From NCBI GenBank assembly GCA_014377495.1, contig JACMPN010000134.1, forward strand, positions 1-12,012: a stretch of DNA of 12,012 bases, written 5' to 3'. The notes below the pieces were generated by a model. The model saw only the letters and a program-made list of their open reading frames with translations, made no database searches and was not told the DNA's origin. Of this stretch, positions 1 to 7,439 are shown piece after piece. The first letter of the stretch is position 1. Every line of letters starts with the position of its first letter. The stretch comes from Candidatus Sericytochromatia bacterium. Its GTDB lineage: Bacteria > Cyanobacteriota > Sericytochromatia > JACMPN01. The position numbers and the translations under genes were made by a program.

Positions 1-44
1 CGGAACGGCCTCTAGTGCCGCCATCATCCCGAAAGGTGTCTCAA

Positions 45-71
45 CGTCACCGGAAGGCGGACGTGGTGACG
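45..71. repeat. Short inverted repeat upstream of the first gene
   Basis: CGTCACC at 45-51 is repeated as its reverse complement GGTGACG at 65-71, with a 13-nt spacer. It lies about 100 bp upstream of the start at 170. It could be a protein-binding site or the end of an upstream transcription unit, but no T-run follows and arms this short can arise by chance. TATAAC at 95-100 and TATGAT at 106-111 resemble -10 boxes but have no convincing -35 partner. I see no gene in 1-169. Confidence 0.25.
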
Positions 72-169
72 GCATGAAGGACTCCTGCGGGCGATATAAC
101 TGGCGTATGATTGTTCAATAGTTGCATCAACTTTGTCGGCCTGCCGTCCAGCAGGCTCCGGGAGCACTG

Positions 170-952
170 ATGACCAGACATGTTTTTCCGTCCATGTTAC
201 TCGCCTTGCTGGTGACGACTGCCGAGATCGCGGCCTGTACCGGCCCCACCGGCACGGTGACGGGCGATGCCCAGGGGGCGATCCGTGACAATGACGTCCG
301 GTCCTCCGTGTTGCAGGGCAAAGCAGTGCAGTACTACAAGCTGGTCGCCAAACCTCACAAAGTCAGCCTTGCCACCTTGTTCAAAGACGACGGGCGTCGC
401 TTGAACGTGACGGATCTGTCAGCGGATGTGGGCGCCGTGAAGAAGGTCATGGTCAAAGGCAGTGACAAACAGGAGGACGTGATCGAATCCACGGCCACCT
501 GCAAGTCAGCCATTGGCAGCGGTGCTGCCCACGAGATCGGCTTCTCCGAGCAGACGTTGCCGGTGATGAGTGACCTGGACAACGTGTCCACCGTGACCGA
601 CAAGACCACGGGCAAAAGCCGCACCTACCAGTTCGATCAGGAGTTCCAGCGCTTCACGGTCAGCGATGGCGGCCAAGAGCTGAAAATCGTCACCAACCCG
701 GACGGTACCTACACAGTGAAAGGCCAGGCGGCTGCGACGCCTGCTGCTGCGGCCAAGCTGATTGTGGCCACCGATCTGGGCAAGGGGACCTCGGTGGAGA
801 GTCTGGCCGCCATCTACGGCACGGTGCTGGAGCGGCGGAAGTATGCCCAACCGACGCTGCTTACCAGCGGCGCCGGGGCAGGCCCCAAGGGAGGGCCTCA
901 GGATGATCCGGGTGACCTGATCCTGGCTGTCATCGACGAGTTGATCAAGTAA
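170..952 (+). CDS. Putative lipoprotein of unknown function
   Basis: The product is 260 residues. I chose the ATG at 170 because GGGAG lies about 5 nt upstream and it gives a typical export signal: Arg/His in the n-region, a leucine-rich core (residues 9-15) and Ile-Ala-Ala-Cys at 20-23, a good lipobox that would make Cys23 the lipidated N-terminus. A TTG at 122 would add 16 residues that do not look like a signal peptide. The mature part is hydrophilic with many short predicted strands, a Thr/Asp-rich centre, an Ala-rich stretch near residues 190-200 and a Gly/Pro-rich tail (near 235-250) before a final amphipathic helix. I recognise no family or catalytic motif. The next gene starts 83 bp downstream on the same strand, so the two could be cotranscribed. 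Outer-membrane or periplasmic anchoring is inferred from the lipobox alone. Confidence 0.75.
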   Translation: MTRHVFPSMLLALLVTTAEIAACTGPTGTVTGDAQGAIRDNDVRSSVLQGKAVQYYKLVAKPHKVSLATLFKDDGRRLNVTDLSADVGAVKKVMVKGSDKQEDVIESTATCKSAIGSGAAHEIGFSEQTLPVMSDLDNVSTVTDKTTGKSRTYQFDQEFQRFTVSDGGQELKIVTNPDGTYTVKGQAAATPAAAAKLIVATDLGKGTSVESLAAIYGTVLERRKYAQPTLLTSGAGAGPKGGPQDDPGDLILAVIDELIK

Positions 953-1034
953 CATCGGGGTTGGCCACGATGGGAGTCGTCGCAGGCTGGATCCCGGGCT
1001 TTGTCAGTCGTCGCATGAGAGGGGCCCAGTCGTC

Positions 1035-2603
1035 GTGGTCGAAGCCTTAAGGCGGGTAAGCGCCTGGTTGGAGGCGGTGGACCGCGATGACTGGGAGGCC
1101 GTTTGGACCTCCCATGCGCCCGGCGCAATCCTGTTGGTCGGGCAGCATGCGATGCCCAGAGACCAGATTCCGCTGGCAGGCTACATCAAGCACCAGCAGG
1201 GCGCCGCCAAATGCATTGCCACAGTCGGTCGGCAGCGCTTCCACATGGCCGACGCCCAAGCCTTCGCCGTTCCGCAAGGCTGGGTCGTCATGGCCCAATT
1301 GCAGGTTTCAGCCGATGAGACGCTGATCCCGGCCGGCTTTCACCTCGATCCCGCAGGCAACCTCGTGGGCATGCTGGTCGATCCGCCCGTGCTGGAACGG
1401 GTCCCTGCCGAGGCTGCCGCCGATTTGGCTCATTTGCCCAAAAACATGCCGTGGGAACGCAGTTACCTGACAGCATTGCATCATTCCTTTGCCCGACACC
1501 GGATCGGCGTCGGTGAAGGCCTCCGGGTGCTTCCGGGGATGCGATTTACCTGTCAGGGCAGGGGCGACTGCTGCAATACCGGCCGCTGGCCGATCGAAGT
1601 GACGTCGAATCAATGGCTGGCATTGGCAAAGGCGACCGAATTCGCGGACGACTTACCGAAATGGCAAAACGCGGCGCACGAGATGCCAAGCTTTGCCTTT
1701 GGGGACGGTGTGGCCGCCGGCCGCCACCATGCGCTGGCACCCGGATGCGGCACCAGCACCTGTCACCAATTGGGGAGCGACGGCGGGTGCCAACTGCATG
1801 CGTACTTTGGTTGGCAACCCGTTGAGACGTGTGACATCTATCCGGTCAGGGCGATCCGCACACCGGATGGTTACGACGTGACCCTTTCCTACACGTGTGA
1901 GTCGGTCTGCCGCAACCAAGGGGAACTGCTGCGGAATCAGGCGGCAAGCCTGCGCCAGCGGCTCTGGGCGAAGCAGTTCCGTGGGGCCGAGGTGGCCGAG
2001 CACCTGCCCGTATCGCTGGGATCGGAAGCGACCTTGCCTTGGGCGGTCTATCGGGACTGGGAGGGCATCCTGCTGGATCGGCTCATGGAAATGCCGGACC
2101 GCGGCGATGCGCCCTTGAAAGCCGGCAGCTTGCAGCTAAAGGAATGGCTCGGCGAGGCGTTGGCCGGTCCCGAATGGCAATCTCGCGAGATCCTGCACCA
2201 TGTGTGCGCGACCGTTCCCGATAGCGAGGCAGCATCCCTGCCCGAGACCCGTTTGCAGGCTTGGCAAGGCTTGGAGCTGCATCCCGTGACGTTTTCTGGG
2301 GATTGGGAGATGCTGTCACGCTATTTGCGGACGGTGCTCTTTCGCAAGCACGGCTTGTACGGCAACCATCGATCGATCGCCCTGCCATGGGCGACGACGT
2401 TGCTGGCTTACCGCCTGGTGACGGCGTATACGGTCTGGCATGCCGGCCAGGAGCACCGTTTGGCCATCAACGAGGGTGACCTGATCGCCGCCATCAAGGC
2501 GACTGAACAGATGCTGGCGCATCGTCAGACGTTGGCCCGCATGAGCGAGACCGTACCAAACCCGCTGGAGTCCTACGCCTCCTGGCTGGCGCTGATCGGC
2601 TGA
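1035..2603 (+). CDS. Cysteine-cluster (YkgJ/FliB-type CxxCxxCC family) protein with NTF2-like N-terminal region
   Basis: The product is 522 codons read from a GTG. An AGAGGGG sequence lies about 10 nt upstream; the next in-frame ATG (residue 40) would cut into a continuous domain. Residues 1-115 have the helix-helix-strand pattern of an NTF2/SnoaL-like fold; this is a resemblance only. The core, about 165-295, holds a cysteine series: Cys173, Cys179-Cys180, Cys238, Cys243, Cys252, Cys266, Cys288 and Cys292, including GC-x-L-H and ETCDIYPVR contexts. This matches the order seen in the putative zinc/iron-chelating family (PF03692), which includes YkgJ and the flagellin lysine N-methylase FliB, although the first spacing here is C-x5-CC rather than the usual CxxxCC. 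Residues 300-522 are mostly helical with no motif I recognise. There is no signal peptide, so it is probably cytoplasmic. A bound metal or Fe-S cluster is likely; the reaction is unknown. Confidence 0.72.
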   Translation: MVEALRRVSAWLEAVDRDDWEAVWTSHAPGAILLVGQHAMPRDQIPLAGYIKHQQGAAKCIATVGRQRFHMADAQAFAVPQGWVVMAQLQVSADETLIPAGFHLDPAGNLVGMLVDPPVLERVPAEAAADLAHLPKNMPWERSYLTALHHSFARHRIGVGEGLRVLPGMRFTCQGRGDCCNTGRWPIEVTSNQWLALAKATEFADDLPKWQNAAHEMPSFAFGDGVAAGRHHALAPGCGTSTCHQLGSDGGCQLHAYFGWQPVETCDIYPVRAIRTPDGYDVTLSYTCESVCRNQGELLRNQAASLRQRLWAKQFRGAEVAEHLPVSLGSEATLPWAVYRDWEGILLDRLMEMPDRGDAPLKAGSLQLKEWLGEALAGPEWQSREILHHVCATVPDSEAASLPETRLQAWQGLELHPVTFSGDWEMLSRYLRTVLFRKHGLYGNHRSIALPWATTLLAYRLVTAYTVWHAGQEHRLAINEGDLIAAIKATEQMLAHRQTLARMSETVPNPLESYASWLALIG

Positions 2604-2610
2604 GCGGTGA

Positions 2611-3294
2611 TCACGTCGAAAAGCGCTTGGCCGTCACCGGAACCAGGATCCGACCGAGGGGTTCCAGTTTCGAGGGCAGGGGCACCTTGATCAGCGTGGG
2701 TTGTACCCGTTTCAGGTTTTTGCGTAGTTCGGCAGGCGACATGGCATCGACCTTGGCGTGCACGGCGCGCAAGGCCACGGGATCAAGCTGCCAGCGCAGC
2801 AGGGGATAGGGCGGATCGGTGGTGACGGCCATGGCCCGGCGGGTCGGATCGGCCGCCGTGAAGAAATCCGGACCGTAGCGCATGTTGCGGATGGGCATCT
2901 GATAAGGCGCCGCCACGACCCAGCACCGCAGCCCCGTCGCCGCCAGGGCGTCAAGCAGGGGTGTCGTGGCGCCGTAACAGGTTTCCAGGATGATCAGCTT
3001 CGGCTGGAAGCTCGCCACGGCTTTAGCCACCATGGCGGCCGGCTGGCCGACATAGATCGGCGGAATGGAATGACCGCCGACCACGACCGTGTCCACCTGC
3101 ATCCCGGTGTTGCGGAATCCCTCGAAGGTGAAGCGGGGGCAACTGTCGGCCGGCAAATCCGGGGCGTTTTCCAGATGCCCGGCCGCATAGAGCAGCACGG
3201 CTGCGGGCTTGGTGGATGCCCGGCAGGCCGGCATCGTGACGGCAGTCAGCAAGCCCAGGGCCAAGACGGCGGCCATGCGTCCGAAGTTCATCAC
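2611..3294 (-). CDS. Small exported protein with a possible caspase-like His/Cys dyad
   Basis: The product is up to 227 residues. GTG (3294) and ATG (3291) are adjacent start candidates and a third ATG gives Met7; none has a strong ribosome site. The N-terminus is a signal sequence (hydrophobic core about residues 8-19) ending in Met-Pro-Ala-Cys24, a weak lipobox, so it is exported and perhaps lipidated. After it come a hydrophobic strand ending in Gly-Gly-His75-Ser and, 31 residues later, another strand ending in Glu-Thr-Cys106-Tyr-Gly, followed by a helix and a third strand (CWVVAAP). This strand-His, strand-Cys, helix, strand order is the layout of clan CD (caspase-hemoglobinase fold) peptidases, to which the divergent neighbour at 3414 belongs. 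His-Ser replaces the usual His-Gly, so activity is uncertain. The stop codon lies 7 bp from the convergent stop of the preceding gene. The family assignment is inference. Confidence 0.7.
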   Translation of the reverse strand: MMNFGRMAAVLALGLLTAVTMPACRASTKPAAVLLYAAGHLENAPDLPADSCPRFTFEGFRNTGMQVDTVVVGGHSIPPIYVGQPAAMVAKAVASFQPKLIILETCYGATTPLLDALAATGLRCWVVAAPYQMPIRNMRYGPDFFTAADPTRRAMAVTTDPPYPLLRWQLDPVALRAVHAKVDAMSPAELRKNLKRVQPTLIKVPLPSKLEPLGRILVPVTAKRFST

Positions 3295-3413
3295 ACGTGC
3301 ACCGCTACTCAGGGTCAGATCGCTGGCAGGGTATCATAGTTTGCATCAAGGGCTGGCTTGCCTTAGGCCGTTTCCGCACCACCCTTGCAATCAACCTGAC
3401 AAGGAGTCTCGCT
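3295..3413. promoter_or_regulatory. Divergent intergenic region with a weak symmetrical -10 candidate
   Basis: This 119-bp spacer separates the start of the minus-strand exported protein from the TTG start of the peptidase gene. GTATCATAG at 3331-3339 reads TATCAT on the plus strand (3332-3337) and TATGAT on the minus strand (3338-3333), each five of six matches to a -10 hexamer. It could serve both genes, but I find no good -35 hexamer on either side. AAGGAG at 3401-3406 is the ribosome site for the peptidase. Confidence 0.3.
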
Positions 3414-5438
3414 TTGCCACGTCCCACCGCCCGCCGCCTGTTGTTCGCTCCGCTTGTGGCTTTGAGCCTTTCCATCGGCTGCCTGCCCGGTTTGCCGGGA
3501 CTGGCGGGCAGTCACGACGGCGTCGCCAGCGGGGCCCACCTGAGCACGGTGGTCGAAGGCAACGGCGACACCGGCACCGCACCCGCCAACGGCCGGACCC
3601 TGCTGGCGATCTACATGATGGGCAGTGACCTGGAAGACGACGTCAGCCCACGCAACAAGAAATCCGACGAAACCGACGCCGGCGGCGCCCTGGTCCGCAC
3701 GGGCGCCGGTTCCGATGACCTGCGGGAGATCCTCGCCGGCTACAACCAGCTCAGCGCCACGGAAAAAGCCAACACCGACATCCTGGTCGCCATGGGCGGG
3801 GCCCGCAAGCAGGGCTGGAAAGGCATCAAGTACCTGAATCTCGCCATGTTGGTCAACGACGCCAAAGACGACTATTTCGGCAACGACGGCCCGTTTCTCG
3901 ACGAGGACCCGACCGCCGACACCGCTGACAAGGCCACCTTTCAGGCCTTCTTGACCAAGGTCCAGGCCCGGGCCGATGGTGCAGGCAAGGTGTACGTCGA
4001 CCTTTGGGACCATGGCGGCGCCTACCTCGGCTTGGGCCCCGACAAGAACTCGGGCCGTAAACTGTCGCTCAAATCCATGGAACAGGCCCTCGACGCCACC
4101 AAATTCCAGGCCGACGTCGTCGGCTTCGATGCCTGCCTGATGGCCAGCCTGGAAGTGGCCACCGCCTTCAGCGGGCATTTCAAGTACATGGTGGCCTCGG
4201 AAGAAACCGAACCGGGTCATGGCTGGGACTACACCCCGATCGTGGCGATGATGGGCAAGCAGCCGATGGCGACGTCGGTGGCCATGGCCAGGAATGTGGT
4301 CGACACCTTCATCACCAGCCCCAAGCACCTCAAAACCAACGGCCGCACCCTCAGCGTCATTTCCCTGGAAAAACTGGCCGGCGTCAAAACCAGCCTCGAT
4401 GCGCTGTCCGCCAAACTCAACGCCGATCTGCCCGCCGCTTTCCAACCTTTGGCCACAGCGGTGCACAAATCCCCCAAATACGGCTCCCACGGGGCCCACG
4501 GCGATGAGTACTCGGTCGATCTGCAGGCGTTTGCCGATTCGCTGAAAGGCGACTTCGGCTCCGTGGGCGGCGCCTTGCGGGACGCCGTCAAGGCGGCGGT
4601 CGTCTATGCCCGGGATTCGGGCGACAAGCCGCAGTCCCATGGGATGACGCTCTTTTCGCTGGACAACACGACCTACTTCGGCTGGAGCCTGTATGGCCCG
4701 GGCAATTCGGCCACGACGAACTGGCTGGGCCTGGTGTCGGGCTTTATGGCCCGGGCTGCCGGGGATTTGCAAAAGCCCGCCTTCCAGGCCGAGTCGATTA
4801 GCACCCAGGCGGTGACCGGCGGCCCCGGCGGGGTCCGGGTCAAAGTCACTGACAACGCCGGACTGCGGGACGTCGGCGTCATCCATGCCGTCCGCACCGA
4901 GCCAGGCGGCCACCGGTATATGGAAATCGCCGTCGAGGAACCGGGTGTCGCCGAGACCCAGCCGAATACTTACGTAATGCCTCCCTGGGACGGCAAGGCC
5001 ATCCACCTGATGGACGGCGGCCGTGTCGACGTCCTGGTCCCGGTGGTCCACGAGGGCCTCAACGAGGAAGGCGCCATCCTCTACATGGCGAAAGTCCGCT
5101 GGAACGACCAGGACGCCGTCCTGTTCCTGGAATGGGACACCAAAACGAATGAGGCGGTCGATCAGTGGGTCGTGCCTTTCGACGAGGACGCAGTGTCCCA
5201 CGACGAGGTCGCCGAAAAGGAGCAGTTTTCCCTCGCCGAAGGCGACACCATCGCCTTCAACCTGACGACCACAGATTCCGACACCGACGCCGAAACCCAC
5301 AGTTGGGGGCCGGCCGTCAAACTGACCCATGCGCCCGTCTGGAAGTACGGCCCCGTTTCAGGTGAAAAATTCTATTTCCTCAAAGCCTTTGACCTGCACG
5401 GCAACGCCAAGGACGGTCCCCTGCACAAGGTGGAATAG
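3414..5438 (+). CDS. Clostripain-family (C11) cysteine peptidase, probable lipoprotein
   Basis: I chose the TTG at 3414 because AAGGAG (3401-3406) stands 7 nt upstream and translation then begins with a lipoprotein-type signal: Arg7-Arg8, a hydrophobic core and Ser-Ile-Gly-Cys23. The frame is open back to 3297, but that extension is not signal-like. The product is 674 residues. C11 landmarks appear in order: YMMGSDLE near residues 67-74; the DLWDHGG block with catalytic His200 (codon 4011-4013); the VVGFDACLMAS block with nucleophile Cys241 (4134-4136) preceded by the Asp that in clostripain governs preference for basic P1 residues; and SEETEPGHGW just after it. The region beyond about residue 455 looks like beta-sandwich domains with acidic loops. 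Such enzymes are typically secreted, self-processing, calcium-dependent Arg-specific endopeptidases; substrate and processing here are unknown. The gene is divergent from a small protein with a similar possible dyad. Confidence 0.9.
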   Translation: MPRPTARRLLFAPLVALSLSIGCLPGLPGLAGSHDGVASGAHLSTVVEGNGDTGTAPANGRTLLAIYMMGSDLEDDVSPRNKKSDETDAGGALVRTGAGSDDLREILAGYNQLSATEKANTDILVAMGGARKQGWKGIKYLNLAMLVNDAKDDYFGNDGPFLDEDPTADTADKATFQAFLTKVQARADGAGKVYVDLWDHGGAYLGLGPDKNSGRKLSLKSMEQALDATKFQADVVGFDACLMASLEVATAFSGHFKYMVASEETEPGHGWDYTPIVAMMGKQPMATSVAMARNVVDTFITSPKHLKTNGRTLSVISLEKLAGVKTSLDALSAKLNADLPAAFQPLATAVHKSPKYGSHGAHGDEYSVDLQAFADSLKGDFGSVGGALRDAVKAAVVYARDSGDKPQSHGMTLFSLDNTTYFGWSLYGPGNSATTNWLGLVSGFMARAAGDLQKPAFQAESISTQAVTGGPGGVRVKVTDNAGLRDVGVIHAVRTEPGGHRYMEIAVEEPGVAETQPNTYVMPPWDGKAIHLMDGGRVDVLVPVVHEGLNEEGAILYMAKVRWNDQDAVLFLEWDTKTNEAVDQWVVPFDEDAVSHDEVAEKEQFSLAEGDTIAFNLTTTDSDTDAETHSWGPAVKLTHAPVWKYGPVSGEKFYFLKAFDLHGNAKDGPLHKVE

Positions 5439-5440
5439 GG

Positions 5441-6103
5441 ATGTCCGGCGGTTTAGCGGGACCGGCCGGGGGGGGTAGGATTCCAGGAAAGAAGGTTTCA
5501 TGGAATTACGGCCGCTCCACCGTCCGGACACGGACACCACCGCCCGCCCGCCCGCACGAGTTGAGCGCCGCTGAGCGCATCCCTCAGTTGCCGGCCATGA
5601 CGGGTGACCGGATCCAGGTCCGCACCCGGACCGTGCCCGTCCGCAGCGAGCAGGCGGCCAAGGCCCTGGCAGCGGCTACGGTGGACCAAAAGGGCACAGA
5701 CGAAGCCGCCGTCTTCCAGATCCTCGGCACCCTGCACACGCCGGTCGATGCCGCCAACCTGGAAACCGCCTTTTTTGCCCTGACCGGCCAGCACGTCGAC
5801 GCCGAGATCGTCCACTGTCACAGCCAGGACCCCGACGAACTGGCGGCAGCCATCGCCCCGGCGACGGTGCTGGTCATGGCCTGGAACAAGATTTATATCG
5901 GTGAGGCCATCATGGCCCAGGCGCCGGTGCTGCGCCTGATCCAAAAATTCTCCGCCCCCTACGAGGACGTCGACGTCGCCGCTGCCACCGCCCGGGGCAT
6001 CGTTTTAACTGTTGCTGAGGACGAATACCTGGCAGTTGGTCGTGATGGGCCGACGAAGACCATGGCGTGGAATTTCTCCGCAACGACGGTTTCCTTCGGG
6101 TAG
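5441..6103 (+). pseudogene. Truncated 2-hydroxyacid dehydrogenase-like gene (5' part only)
   Basis: The frame opens at an ATG 2 nt after the peptidase stop, with AAGGTGG upstream, but the true start is uncertain: the first 50 or so residues are low-complexity, and ATG 5597 is an alternative. From about residue 88 it resembles the substrate-binding half of D-2-hydroxyacid dehydrogenases (SerA/GyaR type): an ILGTLHTP strand, a conserved helix-strand ending in ATVLVMAW, and a block equivalent to 'LKLI...G.GYD.VD..AA..RGI' (APVLRLIQKF to DVAAATARGI). Family proteins usually exceed 300 residues, yet resemblance stops near residue 190 (about 6010), before the Rossmann NAD-binding Gly motif and the catalytic Arg/Glu/His. 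The remaining codons read antisense through the neighbouring AbiEii fragment. It is therefore a remnant cut by a rearrangement and cannot be a working enzyme. Confidence 0.7.
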
Positions 6104-6621
6104 AGGCGCAAGACGGGAGCGGACAAATCCAGGAGGGTCGGCAGCGTGCTCTGGATGGCCGGCGGGTGGACGGCATCGCCAAAGCCGACGTCCACCCTCA
6201 TGGTGATCCGAGCTTTTGCCAGTGTGGCGGTCAGCTGAATACGGGCGCCAGAATACACTCGCTGGTCCCAGGATGCCACGACCTTGACGCTGACCGGGTC
6301 GAAGACGATCCCGTCGTCCTCAACGGGGCAGGCCGCCACATCCCGGAAAATCTGCTCCATCTCGGCCACACTGCTGTCGCCGAAACCCAGGAGGTCCAGG
6401 TCTTGGGTGGCCCTGTGGGGATCACCACCGCTCCAGACGGCAAACAGCGTTGCCCCCTTGAGGATGAATCGGTCGCCGTGCGGCGATGCCGACAGGCGAT
6501 AAAGGAAGCGTTCAGCGGCATAGCGAAATAGGACACCCTGGAAGTCTTCGCCGGTCCGTTGCGATAGGGCTTTCAGGCGCTGCCGCACCGAGGCGGCGAT
6601 ATTCGTCAATTCAGCGCTCAT
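5959..6621 (-). pseudogene. abiEii: AbiEii-type nucleotidyltransferase toxin, 3'-truncated (module 1)
   Basis: ATG 6621-6619 overlaps the stop of the upstream antitoxin frame by 4 nt (ATGA), the usual translational coupling of these pairs. Of 220 encoded residues about 190 resemble the nucleotidyltransferase AbiEii/AbiGii family (PF08843): LKGATLF at 54-60, then RATQDLD with the metal-binding Asp74 and Asp76, VDVGFGDA near 143-150, and YPKETVVAEKF at 174-184. The intact paralogue at 7676-8605 continues with NSRMKDFFDLW, the fourth conserved motif, and about 115 more residues; here resemblance ends at residue 190 (about 6051), and the last 30 codons are antisense to DNA around the dehydrogenase remnant. 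Losing motif IV should abolish toxicity. The break adjoins the truncation of that plus-strand gene, so one rearrangement may have cut both. The two AbiEii proteins are clearly related but divergent, so this is not a recent tandem duplication. Confidence 0.82.
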
Positions 6622-7227
6622 GTCGTCAGCGCCTGCACATAAGGTCGCATGATGTTCTCGACCCGGCACCCGCTAGCACAATGCATCAGCTCGCCGACTG
6701 TGCCCCGCCGATCCCTCAAGTAGTCCTGGAGAGCCTCCAGGGCCACGTCCAAGCCAATCTTGTTCCGATATTTGAAACAGTCAGCCACCGTCTTGGCGGG
6801 GCTGTATACCCGGACGCTCACTCCCTCGATCAAAGTGGTCCTCGACGCCAGTGGTGAGGGCGACGCCCGAGAAGCGCACAACGCGCAGCCTGGGGTAGCT
6901 GACCTGTGGGGCGGTGATCTTTGGATCCAGGGCCAGCCACACCTTTGGGGCGTTCCGCGTGCCAATATCGTGGAAGCGGAGAGCCGACAGCAGGCAGACG
7001 ACTCCCTTCGGCACGCGTTTGCAGGCCTCGGCTAGCGTGTGGTGCTCGGTCCACTCGAAGTCCGGCAGCGAGTGTAGGCCACGTCCGTTGCGTTCCAGCA
7101 GGCCCCGCTGGACGAGACTTGATAGCGAGGAGCGCGCGATGCCCAGAGAGGCTAGATCCATCGGACGGAACACGCCGACACGCTTGGCTAGTGCGAGGAT
7201 GATGCCCTCTTTCGTTTGGTCAGGCAT
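6618..7227 (-). pseudogene. abiEi: AbiEi-type antitoxin/repressor, frameshifted (module 1)
   Basis: ATG 7227-7225 is preceded by GGAG with 6-nt spacing. The first frame encodes an N-terminal winged-helix region (AKRVGVFRPMDLASLG) and the LLSALRFHDIGT core typical of type IV antitoxins of the AbiEi family, up to GVEDH. It then goes out of frame; the adjacent frame continues exactly where the intact paralogue at 8688-9299 does (LIEGVSVRVYSPAKTVADCFKYRNKIG to the C-terminal MRPYVQAL). The shift fits one extra base in AAA (plus strand 6832-6834): removing it restores a 202-residue protein collinear with the paralogue's 203. AbiEi proteins repress their own operon through an N-terminal winged helix and counteract AbiEii without binding it. 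Since the partner toxin is also truncated, decay of a whole module is more likely than a sequencing error, though an error cannot be excluded. Confidence 0.8.
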
Positions 7228-7285
7228 AAGCAGCTCCGGCCGTACGAAAAGCAACTACTTTTTTTTAAAAATGAACTACGTACAA
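7228..7285 (-). promoter_or_regulatory. AT-rich upstream region of AbiE module 1 with direct repeats
   Basis: Upstream of the frameshifted antitoxin gene lies a run of eight T and five A (7259-7271) that stands out from the GC-rich surroundings. AACTAC at 7253-7258 recurs at 7274-7279, a 21-bp offset or about two helical turns, flanking the AT tract. This could be the old promoter with repressor half-sites, but I cannot pick a clear -35/-10 pair. The TGTCGGCT motif of module 2 is absent, in keeping with divergent repressors. Confidence 0.35.
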
Positions 7286-7403
7286 GACCATCTCTCGTCT
7301 AGGTGGTGAACCGAAGTCGGTTAGCGGTGTGCCGGTCCTGGCTCAAAAAAAGCACAGGCAGCCTTTGACCGACCACCCGCATGACATTTAGTCAAAACGA
7401 ACG

Positions 7404-7429
7404 AGGCCCCCACAATGACGTGGGGGCCT
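7404..7429 (-). terminator. Rho-independent terminator after the tRNA-Asn fragment
   Basis: AGGCCCCCAC (7404-7413) and GTGGGGGCCT (7420-7429) form a perfect 10-bp GC-rich stem with a 6-nt loop. Read on the minus strand it follows the tRNA 3' end by about 10 nt and leads into CGTTCGTTTTG, a moderate T-rich tail. It is probably the original terminator of the tRNA gene, left beside the displaced 3' half. Confidence 0.8.
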
Positions 7430-7439
7430 TGAAAGTTGA

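Noticed and set aside
2758..3339. 193-codon plus-strand frame opposite the small exported protein
   Set aside because: His/Gly/Arg-rich shadow frame without signal or motifs; the minus strand has a signal peptide and ordered secondary structure pattern.
3363..5330. A 655-codon open frame antisense to the peptidase gene
   Set aside because: It mirrors the third-position GC bias of the peptidase gene, is low-complexity (Gly/Val/Asp/His-rich) and has no family signature. The plus frame has clear catalytic motifs, a signal sequence and a ribosome site.
5500..5574. Short plus-strand frame of 24 codons from ATG 5500 with an AAGAAGG site
   Set aside because: It lies out of frame inside the dehydrogenase-like remnant and encodes a low-complexity Arg/Pro/Thr peptide. 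It may reflect an old frameshift at the remnant's 5' end, but nothing supports a gene.
6067..6531. 154-codon plus-strand frame
   Set aside because: It is the antisense shadow of the AbiEii module 1 coding region, which has family motifs on the minus strand.
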